Assembly: GCF_019457905.1 (NCBI RefSeq)
Contig: NZ_JAHZSV010000015.1
Span: 1 to 64,000 of the forward strand
Direction: 5' to 3'
Length of the DNA: 64,000 nt
Origin: Flagellimonas abyssi
Lineage (GTDB): Bacteria > Bacteroidota > Bacteroidia > Flavobacteriales > Flavobacteriaceae
This document shows, piece by piece, positions 17,063 through 26,331 of this stretch. Under the pieces are notes generated by a model, which had not been told where the DNA came from, did not search any database, and worked only from the letters and a program-made list of their open reading frames with translations. Made by a program: the position numbers and the translations under genes. Each line of letters begins with the position of its first letter. The stretch's first letter is position 1.

Positions 17063-17608
17063 TCATTTGGTATTTACACCCAAATGAATGAGTGCAAAAA
17101 CTGCATAATTTACCATATCCTGATAGTTGGCATCCACACCCTCGCTCACCAAAGTCGCACCTTGGTTGTTCTCAATCTGTTTTACGCGCAATAACTTTTG
17201 CAAAATCAAATCGGTAAGGGAGCTTACACGCATATCTCGCCACGCTTCACCATAATCGTGGTTTTTATCCTCCATCAACTTTTTGGTAATGGCTACTTGC
17301 TCATCATAAAGGGCAATGGCCTCTTCAGCAGTCAAATCTGGCTGTTCCACCACGCCTTTCTTAATCTGAATCAACGCCATAATGGAATAATTGATAATCC
17401 CGATAAACTCGGAACGCTCGTCTTCGTCCACCTTGCGCACATCGTTCTGTTGAAGACCGCGAATGCGCTGTGCCTTTATAAAAATCTGGTCTGTTAATGA
17501 GGGTAACCTAAGGATTCGCCAAGCGGTACCATAATCCTTGGCCTTTTTTGAAAACAATTCACGACAGGTTTGTATCACCTCATCGTATTGTTGGGAAGTC
17601 TGCTGCAT
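17063..17608 (-). CDS. DUF1599 domain protein
   Basis: A 181-residue soluble protein made of two similar halves: FSKKAKDYGTAWRILRLPSL (about 14-33) and MEDKNHDYGEAWRDMRVSSL (about 112-131). This duplicated K-x-x-DYGxAWR motif defines DUF1599, a Bacteroidota family without known function; the all-helical, acidic pattern recalls nucleotide-binding MazG/all-alpha NTP folds, but that is speculation. It is divergent from folP, with about 95 bp between the start codons. Confidence 0.85.
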   Translation of the reverse strand: MQQTSQQYDEVIQTCRELFSKKAKDYGTAWRILRLPSLTDQIFIKAQRIRGLQQNDVRKVDEDERSEFIGIINYSIMALIQIKKGVVEQPDLTAEEAIALYDEQVAITKKLMEDKNHDYGEAWRDMRVSSLTDLILQKLLRVKQIENNQGATLVSEGVDANYQDMVNYAVFALIHLGVNTK

Positions 17609-17703
17609 GTATTGTTGCTAATTTGCGTAAATTTCGTCCAACTTATCCGTGCCCATGAGCACTTTGCCAAAGATAATGAAACCCGACAAAGCATATATTT
17701 TTT

Positions 17704-18537
17704 ATGACCATAAACTGCAAAGGTGAGCTTGTAGACTTAAAAACGCCCAGAGTGATGGGCATCCTCAACCTAACGCCCGATTCCTTTTTTGATGGCGGCA
17801 AATACAAGGACGAAGCATCCATACTTGACCAAGTTGAGTATATGCTCAACCATGGCGCAACCTTTATTGATATGGGTGCCTATAGCTCCCGACCCGGTGC
17901 CGAGCATGTTCCGGAAGATGAGGAATTGAAACGGATGATTCCCGTTGTTGACCTTATCCTGAAGAAATTTCCTGATACTTTGATTTCGGTGGATACCTTT
18001 CGGAGCAAGGTGGCAACTGAAAGCATTGAACACGGTGCGGCCATGATCAACGATATATCAGCTGGAAATCTGGATGAAGCAATGTTCGATACAGTCGCCA
18101 ATCATCAAGTTCCGTACATTATGATGCACATGAAGGGCACTCCGAAATCCATGCAAAAGCAAGCGACCTACGACAACTTCATCAACGATCTCAGGTATTA
18201 TTTTTCAGAGAAAATCAAAGAGACCACATCAAAAAAAATCAACGATGTGATAATAGACCCAGGGTTTGGATTTGCCAAAACAACTGGGCAAAATTATACA
18301 TTGCTCAACCACTTGGATATGTTTCAAACCTTTGGTTTACCCATTTTGATAGGCCTGAGCAGAAAATCCATGATTTACAAAGTGCTGGAATCATCACCTC
18401 AAGAAGCTTTGAACGGAACCACCGCGCTGCATACCGTGGCACTTTTAAAAGGAGCCAATATTATTCGGGCCCACGATGTAAAAGAAGCCATGGAATGTGT
18501 TAAACTTGTAACGGCCTTAAAAGAGAATGCCCTCTAA
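17704..18537 (+). CDS. folP: Dihydropteroate synthase
   Basis: A 277-residue TIM-barrel enzyme joining p-aminobenzoate to dihydropterin pyrophosphate in folate synthesis. Motifs visible: MGILNLTPDSFFDGGKY (pterin/phosphate loop), DMGAYSSRPGA, SVDTFRSKVA, NDISAG, MHMKGTP, IIDPGFGFAKT and IGLSRKSMI. The ATG at 17704 follows an A/T-rich leader. It is followed 44 bp later by cdaA on the same strand. Confidence 0.95.
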   Translation: MTINCKGELVDLKTPRVMGILNLTPDSFFDGGKYKDEASILDQVEYMLNHGATFIDMGAYSSRPGAEHVPEDEELKRMIPVVDLILKKFPDTLISVDTFRSKVATESIEHGAAMINDISAGNLDEAMFDTVANHQVPYIMMHMKGTPKSMQKQATYDNFINDLRYYFSEKIKETTSKKINDVIIDPGFGFAKTTGQNYTLLNHLDMFQTFGLPILIGLSRKSMIYKVLESSPQEALNGTTALHTVALLKGANIIRAHDVKEAMECVKLVTALKENAL

Positions 18538-18581
18538 TTTGAGGTTCTCCTATTTTTGCTAATTTTACAAAAACGCTGCGG

Positions 18582-19370
18582 TTGGATTTTTTAAATTTTA
18601 TCGAATTCAAGATTACGGATGTCATCGACATAGTCCTAGTGGCCGCACTCCTCTATTACATTTACAAACTGGTAAAGGGAACGGTAGCCATCAATATTTT
18701 TATAGGTATCGTGATTGTTTGGGCATTATGGAAACTTACCGAATTGCTTCAAATGAAAATGATCAGCAGTATGGTGGGTGGCTTTATGAACATAGGTCTT
18801 ATCGCCCTGATCATTGTATTCCAACAAGAGATTCGAAAGTTTCTGTTAATGGTCGGCTCCACTAATTTTGCCTCCAAAAGAAATTTTTTAAGACGCTTTA
18901 AGTTTTTAAAACAAGAAGCTGTCTCCACCACCACGGATGTTGATGCCATCATAAATGCCTGCGAACGCATGGCCTCATCCAAAACTGGTGCACTCATCGT
19001 TATAGAAAGGAACAACTCCTTGGATTTTGTAAAATCTACCGGAGATACGATGGATATAAAAATAACACAGCCTATTTTAGAAAGTATCTTTTTCAAAAAT
19101 AGTCCGCTGCACGATGGTGCCATTGTAATCCAAGAAAACTTCATTACCGCTACCAGAGTGATTTTGCCCGTTTCCAACGACCGCAATATCCCCCTTCGTT
19201 TTGGCCTACGCCACAGAGCCGCTGTTGGCATTACCGAAAAAACAGATGCACTCTGTCTTGTGGTCAGTGAAGAAACAGGTTCCATATCCTACATAAAAAA
19301 TGGCGATTTTATTCCTTTTAAAAACAAGGAGGAATTGGCAAAACGCATTAAAAAGGACTTGGAGCAATGA
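18582..19370 (+). CDS. cdaA: Diadenylate cyclase CdaA
   Basis: A 262-residue membrane-bound cyclase making c-di-AMP from two ATP. Three N-terminal membrane segments (about 13-30, 36-52, 66-84) precede the DAC domain, which keeps the catalytic HDGA (177-180) and RHRAA (210-214) motifs. The start is a TTG at 18582 read as Met, giving MDFLNFIEFKITDVID; no ATG is available before the first helix. The gene overlaps the DUF3667 gene by 4 bp (ATGA), so the two are translationally coupled. Confidence 0.93.
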   Translation: MDFLNFIEFKITDVIDIVLVAALLYYIYKLVKGTVAINIFIGIVIVWALWKLTELLQMKMISSMVGGFMNIGLIALIIVFQQEIRKFLLMVGSTNFASKRNFLRRFKFLKQEAVSTTTDVDAIINACERMASSKTGALIVIERNNSLDFVKSTGDTMDIKITQPILESIFFKNSPLHDGAIVIQENFITATRVILPVSNDRNIPLRFGLRHRAAVGITEKTDALCLVVSEETGSISYIKNGDFIPFKNKEELAKRIKKDLEQ

Positions 19371-20149
19371 CGTGCAAAAATTGCGGTGACACCTTAAGAA
19401 CGGACTTTCTTTATTGTCCCAACTGCGGAGGAAAAGTTATACGTAACAGAATTACAATTAAAAATCTCTGGACCGATATACTTGAACGGTATTTTAACCT
19501 CGACAATACATTCGTGAACACCTTTGTGCATCTGTTCACCAAACCTGAGGTAGTTATAGAAGGGTACATACAGGGGCTTCGTAGGAAATACTTGAACCCC
19601 ATAAGTTATTTAGGGATAGCCTTAACGCTTTCAGGAGTTCAAATTTTCCTTATGTCGAAATCCATCGATTTGCTTGATTTCGATTTCTATGACACAGAAG
19701 AACAAATAAAATTTCAACAAAAATTGATGGGTTTCATAATGGACTATCAATCTTTGGTATTTATTCTTTTCATTCCATTGATGGCCATTTCTGGGTGGCT
19801 GTGTTTTGATGAAAAGAAATATAATTTTGCAGAGCGCACCATCATTTTCATGTACACGTTATCACATTATAGCGTCGTAATCTTTATCCCATCAGTTTTG
19901 ATTCTCTTATTTGCTCCAGAAAACTTTATGATATTTTCATTAATTGGCTCATTGATGATGCTTTTATATGCCTGCTTCGTAGTTATTCGCGTATCAAGTT
20001 CAAAAGGGTTGGCACTGGTTGGAAGGTTAATATTTTTCAATATGGGTTTTGTAATTCTTTATATGATGATTGCCACATTGATACCGCTTATCATGTTGTT
20101 AACCGGTATGTTAAACATTGATGATTTTGTGCCTCCACCTCAAAATTAG
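19367..20149 (+). CDS. DUF3667 membrane protein with zinc ribbon
   Basis: A 260-residue protein. Residues 1-25 are a zinc ribbon (CKNCGDTLRTDFLYCPNCGGK, two CxxC pairs). The middle contains the DUF3667 core KNLWTDILERYFNLDNTFVNT and LRRKYLNPISYLGIAL. Four or five membrane helices follow (for example FILFIPLMAISGWLCF, VVIFIPSVLILLFA, IFFNMGFVILYMMIATLIPL). The function is unknown. The 4-bp overlap with cdaA makes a link with c-di-AMP signalling plausible but unproven. Confidence 0.8.
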   Translation: MTCKNCGDTLRTDFLYCPNCGGKVIRNRITIKNLWTDILERYFNLDNTFVNTFVHLFTKPEVVIEGYIQGLRRKYLNPISYLGIALTLSGVQIFLMSKSIDLLDFDFYDTEEQIKFQQKLMGFIMDYQSLVFILFIPLMAISGWLCFDEKKYNFAERTIIFMYTLSHYSVVIFIPSVLILLFAPENFMIFSLIGSLMMLLYACFVVIRVSSSKGLALVGRLIFFNMGFVILYMMIATLIPLIMLLTGMLNIDDFVPPPQN

Positions 20150-20151
20150 AG

Positions 20152-21927
20152 TTAAGCCACTTCCTCTGCCAAAAACTGCGCCTGGTAAAGATCGTTGTAG
20201 TAGCCACCTTTTTCCAACAGTTCCTTGTGGGTTCCGACCTCAATGATTTTACCGGCATCCATTACAATAATTTTATCCGCTTTTTTAATGGTCGCCAAAC
20301 GGTGCGCTATAATAATGGAAGTCCTGCCTTCGGTAATCTTGTCGGTAGCTTCTTGTATCAGTATTTCGGAATAGGTATCCACGGATGATGTAGCTTCATC
20401 CAAAATAAGAATACTCGGGTTGCTCACATAGGCTCTTAAAAAGGCAATCAATTGACGCTGACCGCTGGAGAGCATCGTTCCACGCTCTTTTACGTTGTAT
20501 TGGTACCCACCTGGAAGGCTCGAAATAAATTCGTGCACTCCAATTTGCTTGGCGGCCGCCTCAATCTGTTCCGTGGTGATATCATTATCACGAAGTGAAA
20601 TGTTATTCGCAATGGTATCTGCAAATAAGAATACATCTTGCAGTACAATAGCGATATGTGAACGGAGCGACTTTAATGTATAGTCGTCCAAACACACATT
20701 GTCCACCAAAATTTTACCGGAGTTGATCTCGTAGAATCGGTTGAGCAGATTAATGATAGTCGATTTTCCTGCACCTGTGGCACCGACAATGGCTACGGTT
20801 TCACCTGCCTTTACATCAAACGAAATTCCATGGAGTACTTCTTCATCGGGCACATAGCCAAAATGTACATCCTTGAATTCAATATCTCCTTTCACATCTT
20901 TTTTCTCCACGGTACCGTTATCGTCGATATGGCTATCGGTATCCAAAATCTTGAATACACGGTTGGCAGCTACCATTCCCATTTGCAGGGTATTGAACTT
21001 ATCGGCGATTTGACGTAGGGGCCTAAACAGCAGATCCATCAAGAAAAAGAAAGCCAAAATGGCCCCCTTGTTGTCCATCCCCACATTTTCTATATTCTGA
21101 ATCACACCAAAATACACCACCAACCCAATACCAATGGAGTTGGATATTTCAGCGATAGGGAAGAATATGGAGTTGTACCAGACCGTTTTCAACCAAGCAT
21201 TCTGATGCTTTTCGTTGATAACACGGAACTTCTCCTTTTCAATCTCCTCACGGTTGAAGAGTTGAACGATTTTCATTCCAGCTATTCGCTCCTGTACAAA
21301 TGAATTAAGATTGGATACCTGTGCCCTAACTTCCACAAATGCCACCTTCATGGCTTGTTGAAATAGCCGTGTAGCAATTAGGATAATTGGCATAATGGCA
21401 AATACGATTAAGGCCAACTTCCAGTTAATGACCACCATAATAATGGCTGCGGATAGCATTTTAAGAGCATCGGCAACTATCATAAAAAACCCTTGGCTAA
21501 ATATTTCGCCAATGCGCTGCATATCCGCTACGGCCCTGGTCACCAAAACTCCAATGGAAGAATTGTCGAAGTAGGTCATTTTAAAACCTGTCATCTTTTC
21601 AAAAAGATTGATACGAATATCCCTGATGACCGACTCGCCCAATAGGTTCGCATAATAATTGAACAATAATTGCGTAATTACCTGGCCGAGCAAAAAAGCA
21701 AGCATGAGCATAACATTGTTGAGCAATTGCTCAGAATCCTTACTTTCCAGAGACTTGTTGATGATTTCCTTGACCAACAAGGGAATTCCGATAGCAAATG
21801 CCGCCGATAAAATGGCCACTATGGCCACCAGCCAAAAAATGCCTCGATAGGGCCTGGTCCGTGAAAAAACACGCTTGAACAATCGAAAATCAAACGCTTT
21901 TCCTACATCATCCTTTTTGCTCATCAA
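20152..21927 (-). CDS. ABC exporter, MsbA/multidrug type
   Basis: A 591-residue half-transporter. The N-terminal 330 residues form the six-helix exporter domain; the C-terminal part is a complete nucleotide-binding domain with Walker A GATGAGKST (about 379-387), Q-loop, signature LSSGQRQ (about 483), Walker B SILILDEATSSVD and H-loop AHRLAT. It would work as a homodimer, exporting lipid or drug-like substrates; the exact substrate cannot be read from sequence. The gene begins within the last 20 bp of truA on the same strand and ends 2 bp from the convergent DUF3667 gene. Confidence 0.88.
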   Translation of the reverse strand: MMSKKDDVGKAFDFRLFKRVFSRTRPYRGIFWLVAIVAILSAAFAIGIPLLVKEIINKSLESKDSEQLLNNVMLMLAFLLGQVITQLLFNYYANLLGESVIRDIRINLFEKMTGFKMTYFDNSSIGVLVTRAVADMQRIGEIFSQGFFMIVADALKMLSAAIIMVVINWKLALIVFAIMPIILIATRLFQQAMKVAFVEVRAQVSNLNSFVQERIAGMKIVQLFNREEIEKEKFRVINEKHQNAWLKTVWYNSIFFPIAEISNSIGIGLVVYFGVIQNIENVGMDNKGAILAFFFLMDLLFRPLRQIADKFNTLQMGMVAANRVFKILDTDSHIDDNGTVEKKDVKGDIEFKDVHFGYVPDEEVLHGISFDVKAGETVAIVGATGAGKSTIINLLNRFYEINSGKILVDNVCLDDYTLKSLRSHIAIVLQDVFLFADTIANNISLRDNDITTEQIEAAAKQIGVHEFISSLPGGYQYNVKERGTMLSSGQRQLIAFLRAYVSNPSILILDEATSSVDTYSEILIQEATDKITEGRTSIIIAHRLATIKKADKIIVMDAGKIIEVGTHKELLEKGGYYNDLYQAQFLAEEVA

Positions 21928-22663
21928 AAATCTCTTTTGGATATGAAACCTTGGTCAAATATAATCCTTTTGCCGGGACGGAGACACCCGCCTCTCCCCT
22001 ATCTTTACTTGCTATAATCTTATGAATATCCTCAGGGGACATTTTACCCTGCCCCACATCCAACAACGTTCCTACCACTGCACGGACCATGTTCCGTAAA
22101 AAACGGTCGGCCGTAATGGTAAAGACCCATTTTTCCTTATCTACTGTCCAAACTGCCTCGCGGACATCACATTTGAATGTTTTTACATCGGTATTGGATT
22201 TGGAAAAACATTCAAAATCAGTGTAATTCAACATCAATTGCGCCGCCCTGTTCATCGATGGCAAGTTCAAAGGGTGCTTTACCAAGTGGGCATAATCAAA
22301 AAGAAAGGGGCTCTTTTCCTTGACCAGCCAATATTCGTAAGTGCGTTCCACAGCATCAAAACGGGCATGGGCTGTATCGATAACAGGAAATATGGCCTGT
22401 ACGGCAATATCATCCGGTAAAAAGGCATTCAATCGGTACACCAATTCATCAATATCCGATATTGAATCAACATCCATATGGCAGAACATCTGCTTGGCAT
22501 GCACTCCTGCATCGGTTCTCCCGGCACCTATCACCTCAACCTTTTCACGTAACAATGTGGACAGTGCTTTTTCCAAAACCTCTTGCACGGTGATGGCATT
22601 GGGCTGGTTCTGCCAACCATGATATGCCTTGCCGAAATAAGAAAATTGGACGAAATATCTCAA
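21908..22663 (-). CDS. truA: tRNA pseudouridine synthase A
   Basis: A 251-residue enzyme forming pseudouridine at positions 38-40 of tRNA anticodon arms. The start YFVQFSYFGKAYHGWQNQP and the catalytic GAGRTDAGVHA (Asp51) are diagnostic, as is FLRNMVRAVVGTLLDVG near the C-terminus. It is the first gene of a minus-strand pair with the ABC exporter and is divergent from the phosphoesterase at 22752 (88 bp between starts). Confidence 0.95.
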   Translation of the reverse strand: MRYFVQFSYFGKAYHGWQNQPNAITVQEVLEKALSTLLREKVEVIGAGRTDAGVHAKQMFCHMDVDSISDIDELVYRLNAFLPDDIAVQAIFPVIDTAHARFDAVERTYEYWLVKEKSPFLFDYAHLVKHPLNLPSMNRAAQLMLNYTDFECFSKSNTDVKTFKCDVREAVWTVDKEKWVFTITADRFLRNMVRAVVGTLLDVGQGKMSPEDIHKIIASKDRGEAGVSVPAKGLYLTKVSYPKEIFDEQKG

Positions 22664-22751
22664 TGGAATGGATTACTTTTAAGCCTGTAAAGATAATTGA
22701 ATCCTTTCCAACATAAATCCGACCGTTGGTTTTTAGCATATTTTTAGCGAA

Positions 22752-23246
22752 ATGAAGAAAATCCTGTTGCTTTCCGACACGCATGGCCATATGGACCCAA
22801 CCATTTTAAAATATGCAGCGCAAGCTGATGAAGTTTGGCATGCAGGCGACATTGGAAGCCTATCTGTTACCGATGAGCTGGAAGCCCTAAAACCGGTTAG
22901 AGGCGTGCACGGAAATATTGATGACCATGTGATTCAAAAAGAATTTCCAGAAAATAACCGATTTATGTGCGAAGGGGTCGATGTTTGGATTACGCACATT
23001 GGCGGTTATCCGAACCGCTATAATATTCGGGTACGGGATGAAATCAGAAACAATCCGCCCAAACTATTTATTTGTGGACATTCCCATATATTAAAGGTAA
23101 TGCACGACAAAAAATTGGGGCTGTTGCACATGAATCCAGGGGCATGTGGAAAACATGGTTTTCATCAGGTACGCACTATGTTGCGTTTTGTTATCGATGG
23201 GGAAAAAATATCGGATTTAGAAGTTGTGGAATTGGGCAAGCGATAG
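22752..23246 (+). CDS. YfcE/MJ0936-type metallophosphoesterase
   Basis: A 164-residue calcineurin-like phosphoesterase with all metal-binding blocks: DTH (9-11), GD (32-33), GNID (54-57), TH (81-82) and GHSH (109-112). Small proteins of this type hydrolyse phosphodiesters in vitro; the physiological substrate is unknown. It is a single-gene unit followed by a terminator at 23257-23286. Confidence 0.88.
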   Translation: MKKILLLSDTHGHMDPTILKYAAQADEVWHAGDIGSLSVTDELEALKPVRGVHGNIDDHVIQKEFPENNRFMCEGVDVWITHIGGYPNRYNIRVRDEIRNNPPKLFICGHSHILKVMHDKKLGLLHMNPGACGKHGFHQVRTMLRFVIDGEKISDLEVVELGKR

Positions 23247-23256
23247 CCAAATACAT

Positions 23257-23286
23257 AAAAACCCCGGCCAAAGCCAGGGTTTTTTC
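23257..23286. terminator. Bidirectional terminator
   Basis: AAAACCCCGGC, loop CAAA, GCCAGGGTTTTTT: one C/A mismatch in the stem, with A and T tracts on both sides. It separates the convergent phosphoesterase and DUF4293 genes. Confidence 0.75.
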
Positions 23287-23312
23287 GCACTAATACTACT
23301 AAGATGTTAGGT

Positions 23313-23723
23313 TCAACGTAAGCGATCAACAGATTTTACAAGATCTTCATCCTTTTTGATAGCCCTGTTGGCCAAGACCAGAAAAACGATAGAAAATACA
23401 GGAATCAGCATCCCAATACCCTTCTCAGAAACCACAGTTTCTCCGGATAAGCTTAGCGATCGATAAACGAAAAATCCTAGTAAAAAAAGGTTCAATATCA
23501 TATTCAATCTGTTCACCACAAATTGATTTTGTCTTTTCTTGTACATTACAATAGATACAACTGCCAAAACGGTCACAGTGTAAAAAACTAGGCTCACCAA
23601 CACTTCGTCTTGGGCAAACACCTCTTTTCCACCTATTTCCACCCACAAGTTCAAAAAGAACGGCAGCACACCTGAAATAAGGCCTACTATGAGCAAAAAT
23701 AACGTTTGTATCCGTTGAATCAT
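23313..23723 (-). CDS. DUF4293 family membrane protein
   Basis: A 136-residue protein with four membrane helices (IQTLFLLIVGLISGVLPFFL, LVSLVFYTVTVLAVVSIVMY, LNMILNLFLLGFFVYRSLSL, IGMLIPVFSIVFLVLANRAI) and the C-terminal motif ANRAIKKDEDLVKSVDRLR typical of DUF4293. The start MIQRIQTLFLL is also typical. It is found in Bacteroidota next to rho, as here (divergent, about 190 bp between starts). The function is unknown. Confidence 0.85.
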   Translation of the reverse strand: MIQRIQTLFLLIVGLISGVLPFFLNLWVEIGGKEVFAQDEVLVSLVFYTVTVLAVVSIVMYKKRQNQFVVNRLNMILNLFLLGFFVYRSLSLSGETVVSEKGIGMLIPVFSIVFLVLANRAIKKDEDLVKSVDRLR

Positions 23724-23914
23724 TGTACAAATTGCTTTCGAATGGCAAAAATAGGCGTCTTTTTGAGAATTAAGGCCTTATTCTTGAAAAATTATTTGTA
23801 ATATTGTCTCGTTATTATCAAGCACCTACCTAGGAATTCTTTCTCCAGTAGCATTCATAAATAACTTTACTTCAAATTTTAGAATCACACAAGTTTAACT
23901 TATTCCATTACTTA

Positions 23915-25546
23915 ATGTTCGAGATTTCCGATCTAAAAGCTAAAAAGCTTCCTGAGCTGCAAGAAATTGCAAAGGATCTTAATGTTCCCAAATTCAAATC
24001 ATTGAAAAAATTGGACCTGGTCTACCAAATATTGGACTTACAGGCTTCCAATCCCAAAGCAGTTAAGGAAACTGTAGCAGCGACTACCGAAGAAAAACCT
24101 GAATCCAAACCACAAAGGGCCAGAACACCTCGTCCAAAAAAGACCGAGGAGAAGAGCACTACTAATGAAAGTGGCGATAAAGCTCCTCCAAAAAGGGAGC
24201 CCAGAAACAAAAAAGACGATTCAAAGGGACAAAGCACCCAACCCAAAAAGGACAATAAGCCACAGAGCAATAGCAATAGCAATAGCAATAGCAATAGCAA
24301 CAATAATAGTCCTCAAAAAAATCAGAACAACAATAGAAGAAACAACCAGAACAACAAACCACATCACGACAAAAAGAACAGCAACTTTGACAAGGACCTG
24401 AAAAACAGGTACAAAGAACCAGAGTTCGAGTTCGATAGTATTATAGAGAGTGAAGGTGTCCTGGACATTATGCAAGATGGTTACGGATTCCTTAGATCAT
24501 CCGACTACAACTATCTTTCTTCTCCCGATGATATTTATGTATCACAATCCCAGATACGTTTATTTGGACTAAAATCCGGTGATACGATCTTAGGGAACAT
24601 TAGACCTCCAAAAGAGGGTGAAAAATATTTCCCGCTGATCAAAGTGAACAAAATCAATGGACTGGACCCACAAGTGGTTCGTGATAGGGTAGCTTTTGAG
24701 CATCTCACTCCATTGTTTCCAAAGGAAAAGTTCAAATTGGCGGAAAAGCAAAGTACAATTTCAACAAGGATCATGGATTTGTTCTCTCCTATCGGAAAAG
24801 GACAAAGGGGAATGATCGTGTCCCAGCCCAAAACTGGTAAGACCATGTTGTTGAAAGATATCGCCAATGCCATTGCGGCAAACCACCCTGAGGTGTACCA
24901 AATCATCCTATTGATCGATGAACGCCCTGAAGAGGTTACGGACATGCAGCGTAACGTACGCGGAGAAGTTGTTGCTTCCACTTTTGACAAGGAAGCCACA
25001 GAACACGTAAGGGTTGCCAATATTGTATTGGAAAAAGCAAAAAGATTGGTGGAATGCGGTCACGATGTTGTGATCTTATTGGATTCCATTACCCGTTTGG
25101 CCCGTGCCTACAACACTGTACAACCCGCTTCTGGTAAGGTATTGAGTGGTGGTGTGGATGCCAACGCGCTTCACAAGCCAAAACGTTTCTTTGGTGCGGC
25201 ACGTAACATTGAAAATGGAGGTTCTTTATCCATTATCGCAACAGCCTTAACAGAAACCGGCTCCAAAATGGACGAGGTTATTTTTGAGGAATTCAAGGGT
25301 ACCGGTAACATGGAGCTTCAGTTGGACAGAAGAATTTCCAACAGGAGGATTTTCCCTGCCATCGACCTTATTTCTTCCTCTACACGAAGAGACGATTTGT
25401 TGTTGGACGAAAACACCATTCAACGTATGTGGATCATGCGAAAGTATCTTGCCGACATGAATCCTGTTGAAGCTATGGAGTTTATGGAGCAACGCATAAA
25501 GCAGACGAAGAACAACGAGGAGTTTTTACTCACCATGAACGAGTAA
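23915..25546 (+). CDS. rho: Transcription termination factor Rho
   Basis: A 543-residue Rho, longer than the 419 of E. coli because of an insert. Residues 1-40 are the Rho_N/SAP-like domain ([20 protein letters not shown]). Residues about 48-165 are a low-complexity Lys/Asn/Ser/Pro-rich insert, as in other Bacteroidota Rho proteins. The RNA-binding cold-shock-like domain follows ([20 protein letters not shown]), then the hexameric ATPase with Walker A SQPKTGKT (303-310), Walker [16 protein letters not shown] and the Q/R-loop [21 protein letters not shown]. An AGCAAT hexamer array encodes part of the insert. Confidence 0.96.
   Translation: MFEISDLKAKKLPELQEIAKDLNVPKFKSLKKLDLVYQILDLQASNPKAVKETVAATTEEKPESKPQRARTPRPKKTEEKSTTNESGDKAPPKREPRNKKDDSKGQSTQPKKDNKPQSNSNSNSNSNSNNNSPQKNQNNNRRNNQNNKPHHDKKNSNFDKDLKNRYKEPEFEFDSIIESEGVLDIMQDGYGFLRSSDYNYLSSPDDIYVSQSQIRLFGLKSGDTILGNIRPPKEGEKYFPLIKVNKINGLDPQVVRDRVAFEHLTPLFPKEKFKLAEKQSTISTRIMDLFSPIGKGQRGMIVSQPKTGKTMLLKDIANAIAANHPEVYQIILLIDERPEEVTDMQRNVRGEVVASTFDKEATEHVRVANIVLEKAKRLVECGHDVVILLDSITRLARAYNTVQPASGKVLSGGVDANALHKPKRFFGAARNIENGGSLSIIATALTETGSKMDEVIFEEFKGTGNMELQLDRRISNRRIFPAIDLISSSTRRDDLLLDENTIQRMWIMRKYLADMNPVEAMEFMEQRIKQTKNNEEFLLTMNE
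24266..24301 (+). repeat. AGCAAT hexamer microsatellite in rho
   Basis: Five perfect AGCAAT units and a final AGCAAC, in frame, encode an alternating Ser-Asn run in the Rho insert. Gain or loss of a unit keeps the frame and changes the linker by two residues. Confidence 0.95.
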
Positions 25547-25578
25547 AAGCACACCGTACTTCTTACAATATAACAATA

Positions 25579-25606
25579 GACCCTTCAAGTTTTGAAGGGT
25601 TTTTTA
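25579..25606 (+). terminator. rho terminator
   Basis: ACCCTTCAA, loop GTTT, TTGAAGGGT then TTTTTATT: a good stem with T tract 33 bp after the rho stop codon. Confidence 0.85.
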
Positions 25607-25674
25607 TTGAGTCAATTTACAGAAAAGGCATATCTTTATTCCGGTTTCCTCAAAACTGAACTAAATACTTAACT

Positions 25675-26328
25675 ATGAAAAACAACAAAACCATTCTGAT
25701 CGCTTCTTTTGGGGCAATTTTATTACTACTGGGAGGCTGTCAAGAAGCACCTAAAAAAGAAGAACCGACCGAACCGGGGCAAGAAAAAGTGGCTCCGCCG
25801 GAGGGCATCATTTCTTTGGAAGAATCCAAATCATTATATGATAATTACACCAAGAATAGGATAGACATTATACGAACATTTGAGGCCGAACGGAACGCTG
25901 ATGAAAAATTTGTTCCATCCCGGTTTACATCCTTTAGCTATGCCGATATGGAACAATACATGAAATATGTGGAGCAGGAAGCTCATGAGGCAGGTGTTAA
26001 GGTTGCATCCTTAAGGATTTACTTTGCAAACTATCCTGATAAACCCAATTTTCCTGATGGAAAAAAAGTGGTCCATCCTAGACAAAACTCCATATTTATT
26101 GTACCCACTACCATGATCGATGGCAAAGAAGAGGGCTTCTATATAGGTTCAGATGGAAAGGCCAAACCAATAAAAGCGGTTGTTGGCACCACAGAAACTG
26201 GAGAAGAAAGTGAACCCAACACTTCGCAGGCCAGTTTTGCACCCGCCTTCTTTCAGAGCGGAAGTACAAGTTTGAACTTAAATCATGGAAATTCATATCC
26301 TCCTCCTTTTGGTTCGGACTTCCAATAA
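25675..26328 (+). CDS. Lipoprotein of unknown function
   Basis: A 217-residue predicted lipoprotein: signal peptide with lipobox LLGGC (Cys at about residue 22), then a Pro/Glu-rich linker (EAPKKEEPTEPGQEKVAPP). The folded part contains FTSFSYADMEQYMKYVEQEA and VKVASLRIYFANYPDKPNF, which I have no firm family name for. The C-terminal 45 residues are Ser/Asn/Pro-rich. Its stop is followed 3 bp later by the first of two paralogous membrane proteins, so it probably forms an operon with it. Confidence 0.65.
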   Translation: MKNNKTILIASFGAILLLLGGCQEAPKKEEPTEPGQEKVAPPEGIISLEESKSLYDNYTKNRIDIIRTFEAERNADEKFVPSRFTSFSYADMEQYMKYVEQEAHEAGVKVASLRIYFANYPDKPNFPDGKKVVHPRQNSIFIVPTTMIDGKEEGFYIGSDGKAKPIKAVVGTTETGEESEPNTSQASFAPAFFQSGSTSLNLNHGNSYPPPFGSDFQ

Positions 26329-26331
26329 AGA

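Noticed and set aside
24022..24303. Leu/Ser-rich minus-strand open frame opposite rho
   Set aside because: It is the antisense of the AGCAAT array and Lys/Asn-rich insert of rho; the apparent poly-Leu is a mirror of that repeat.
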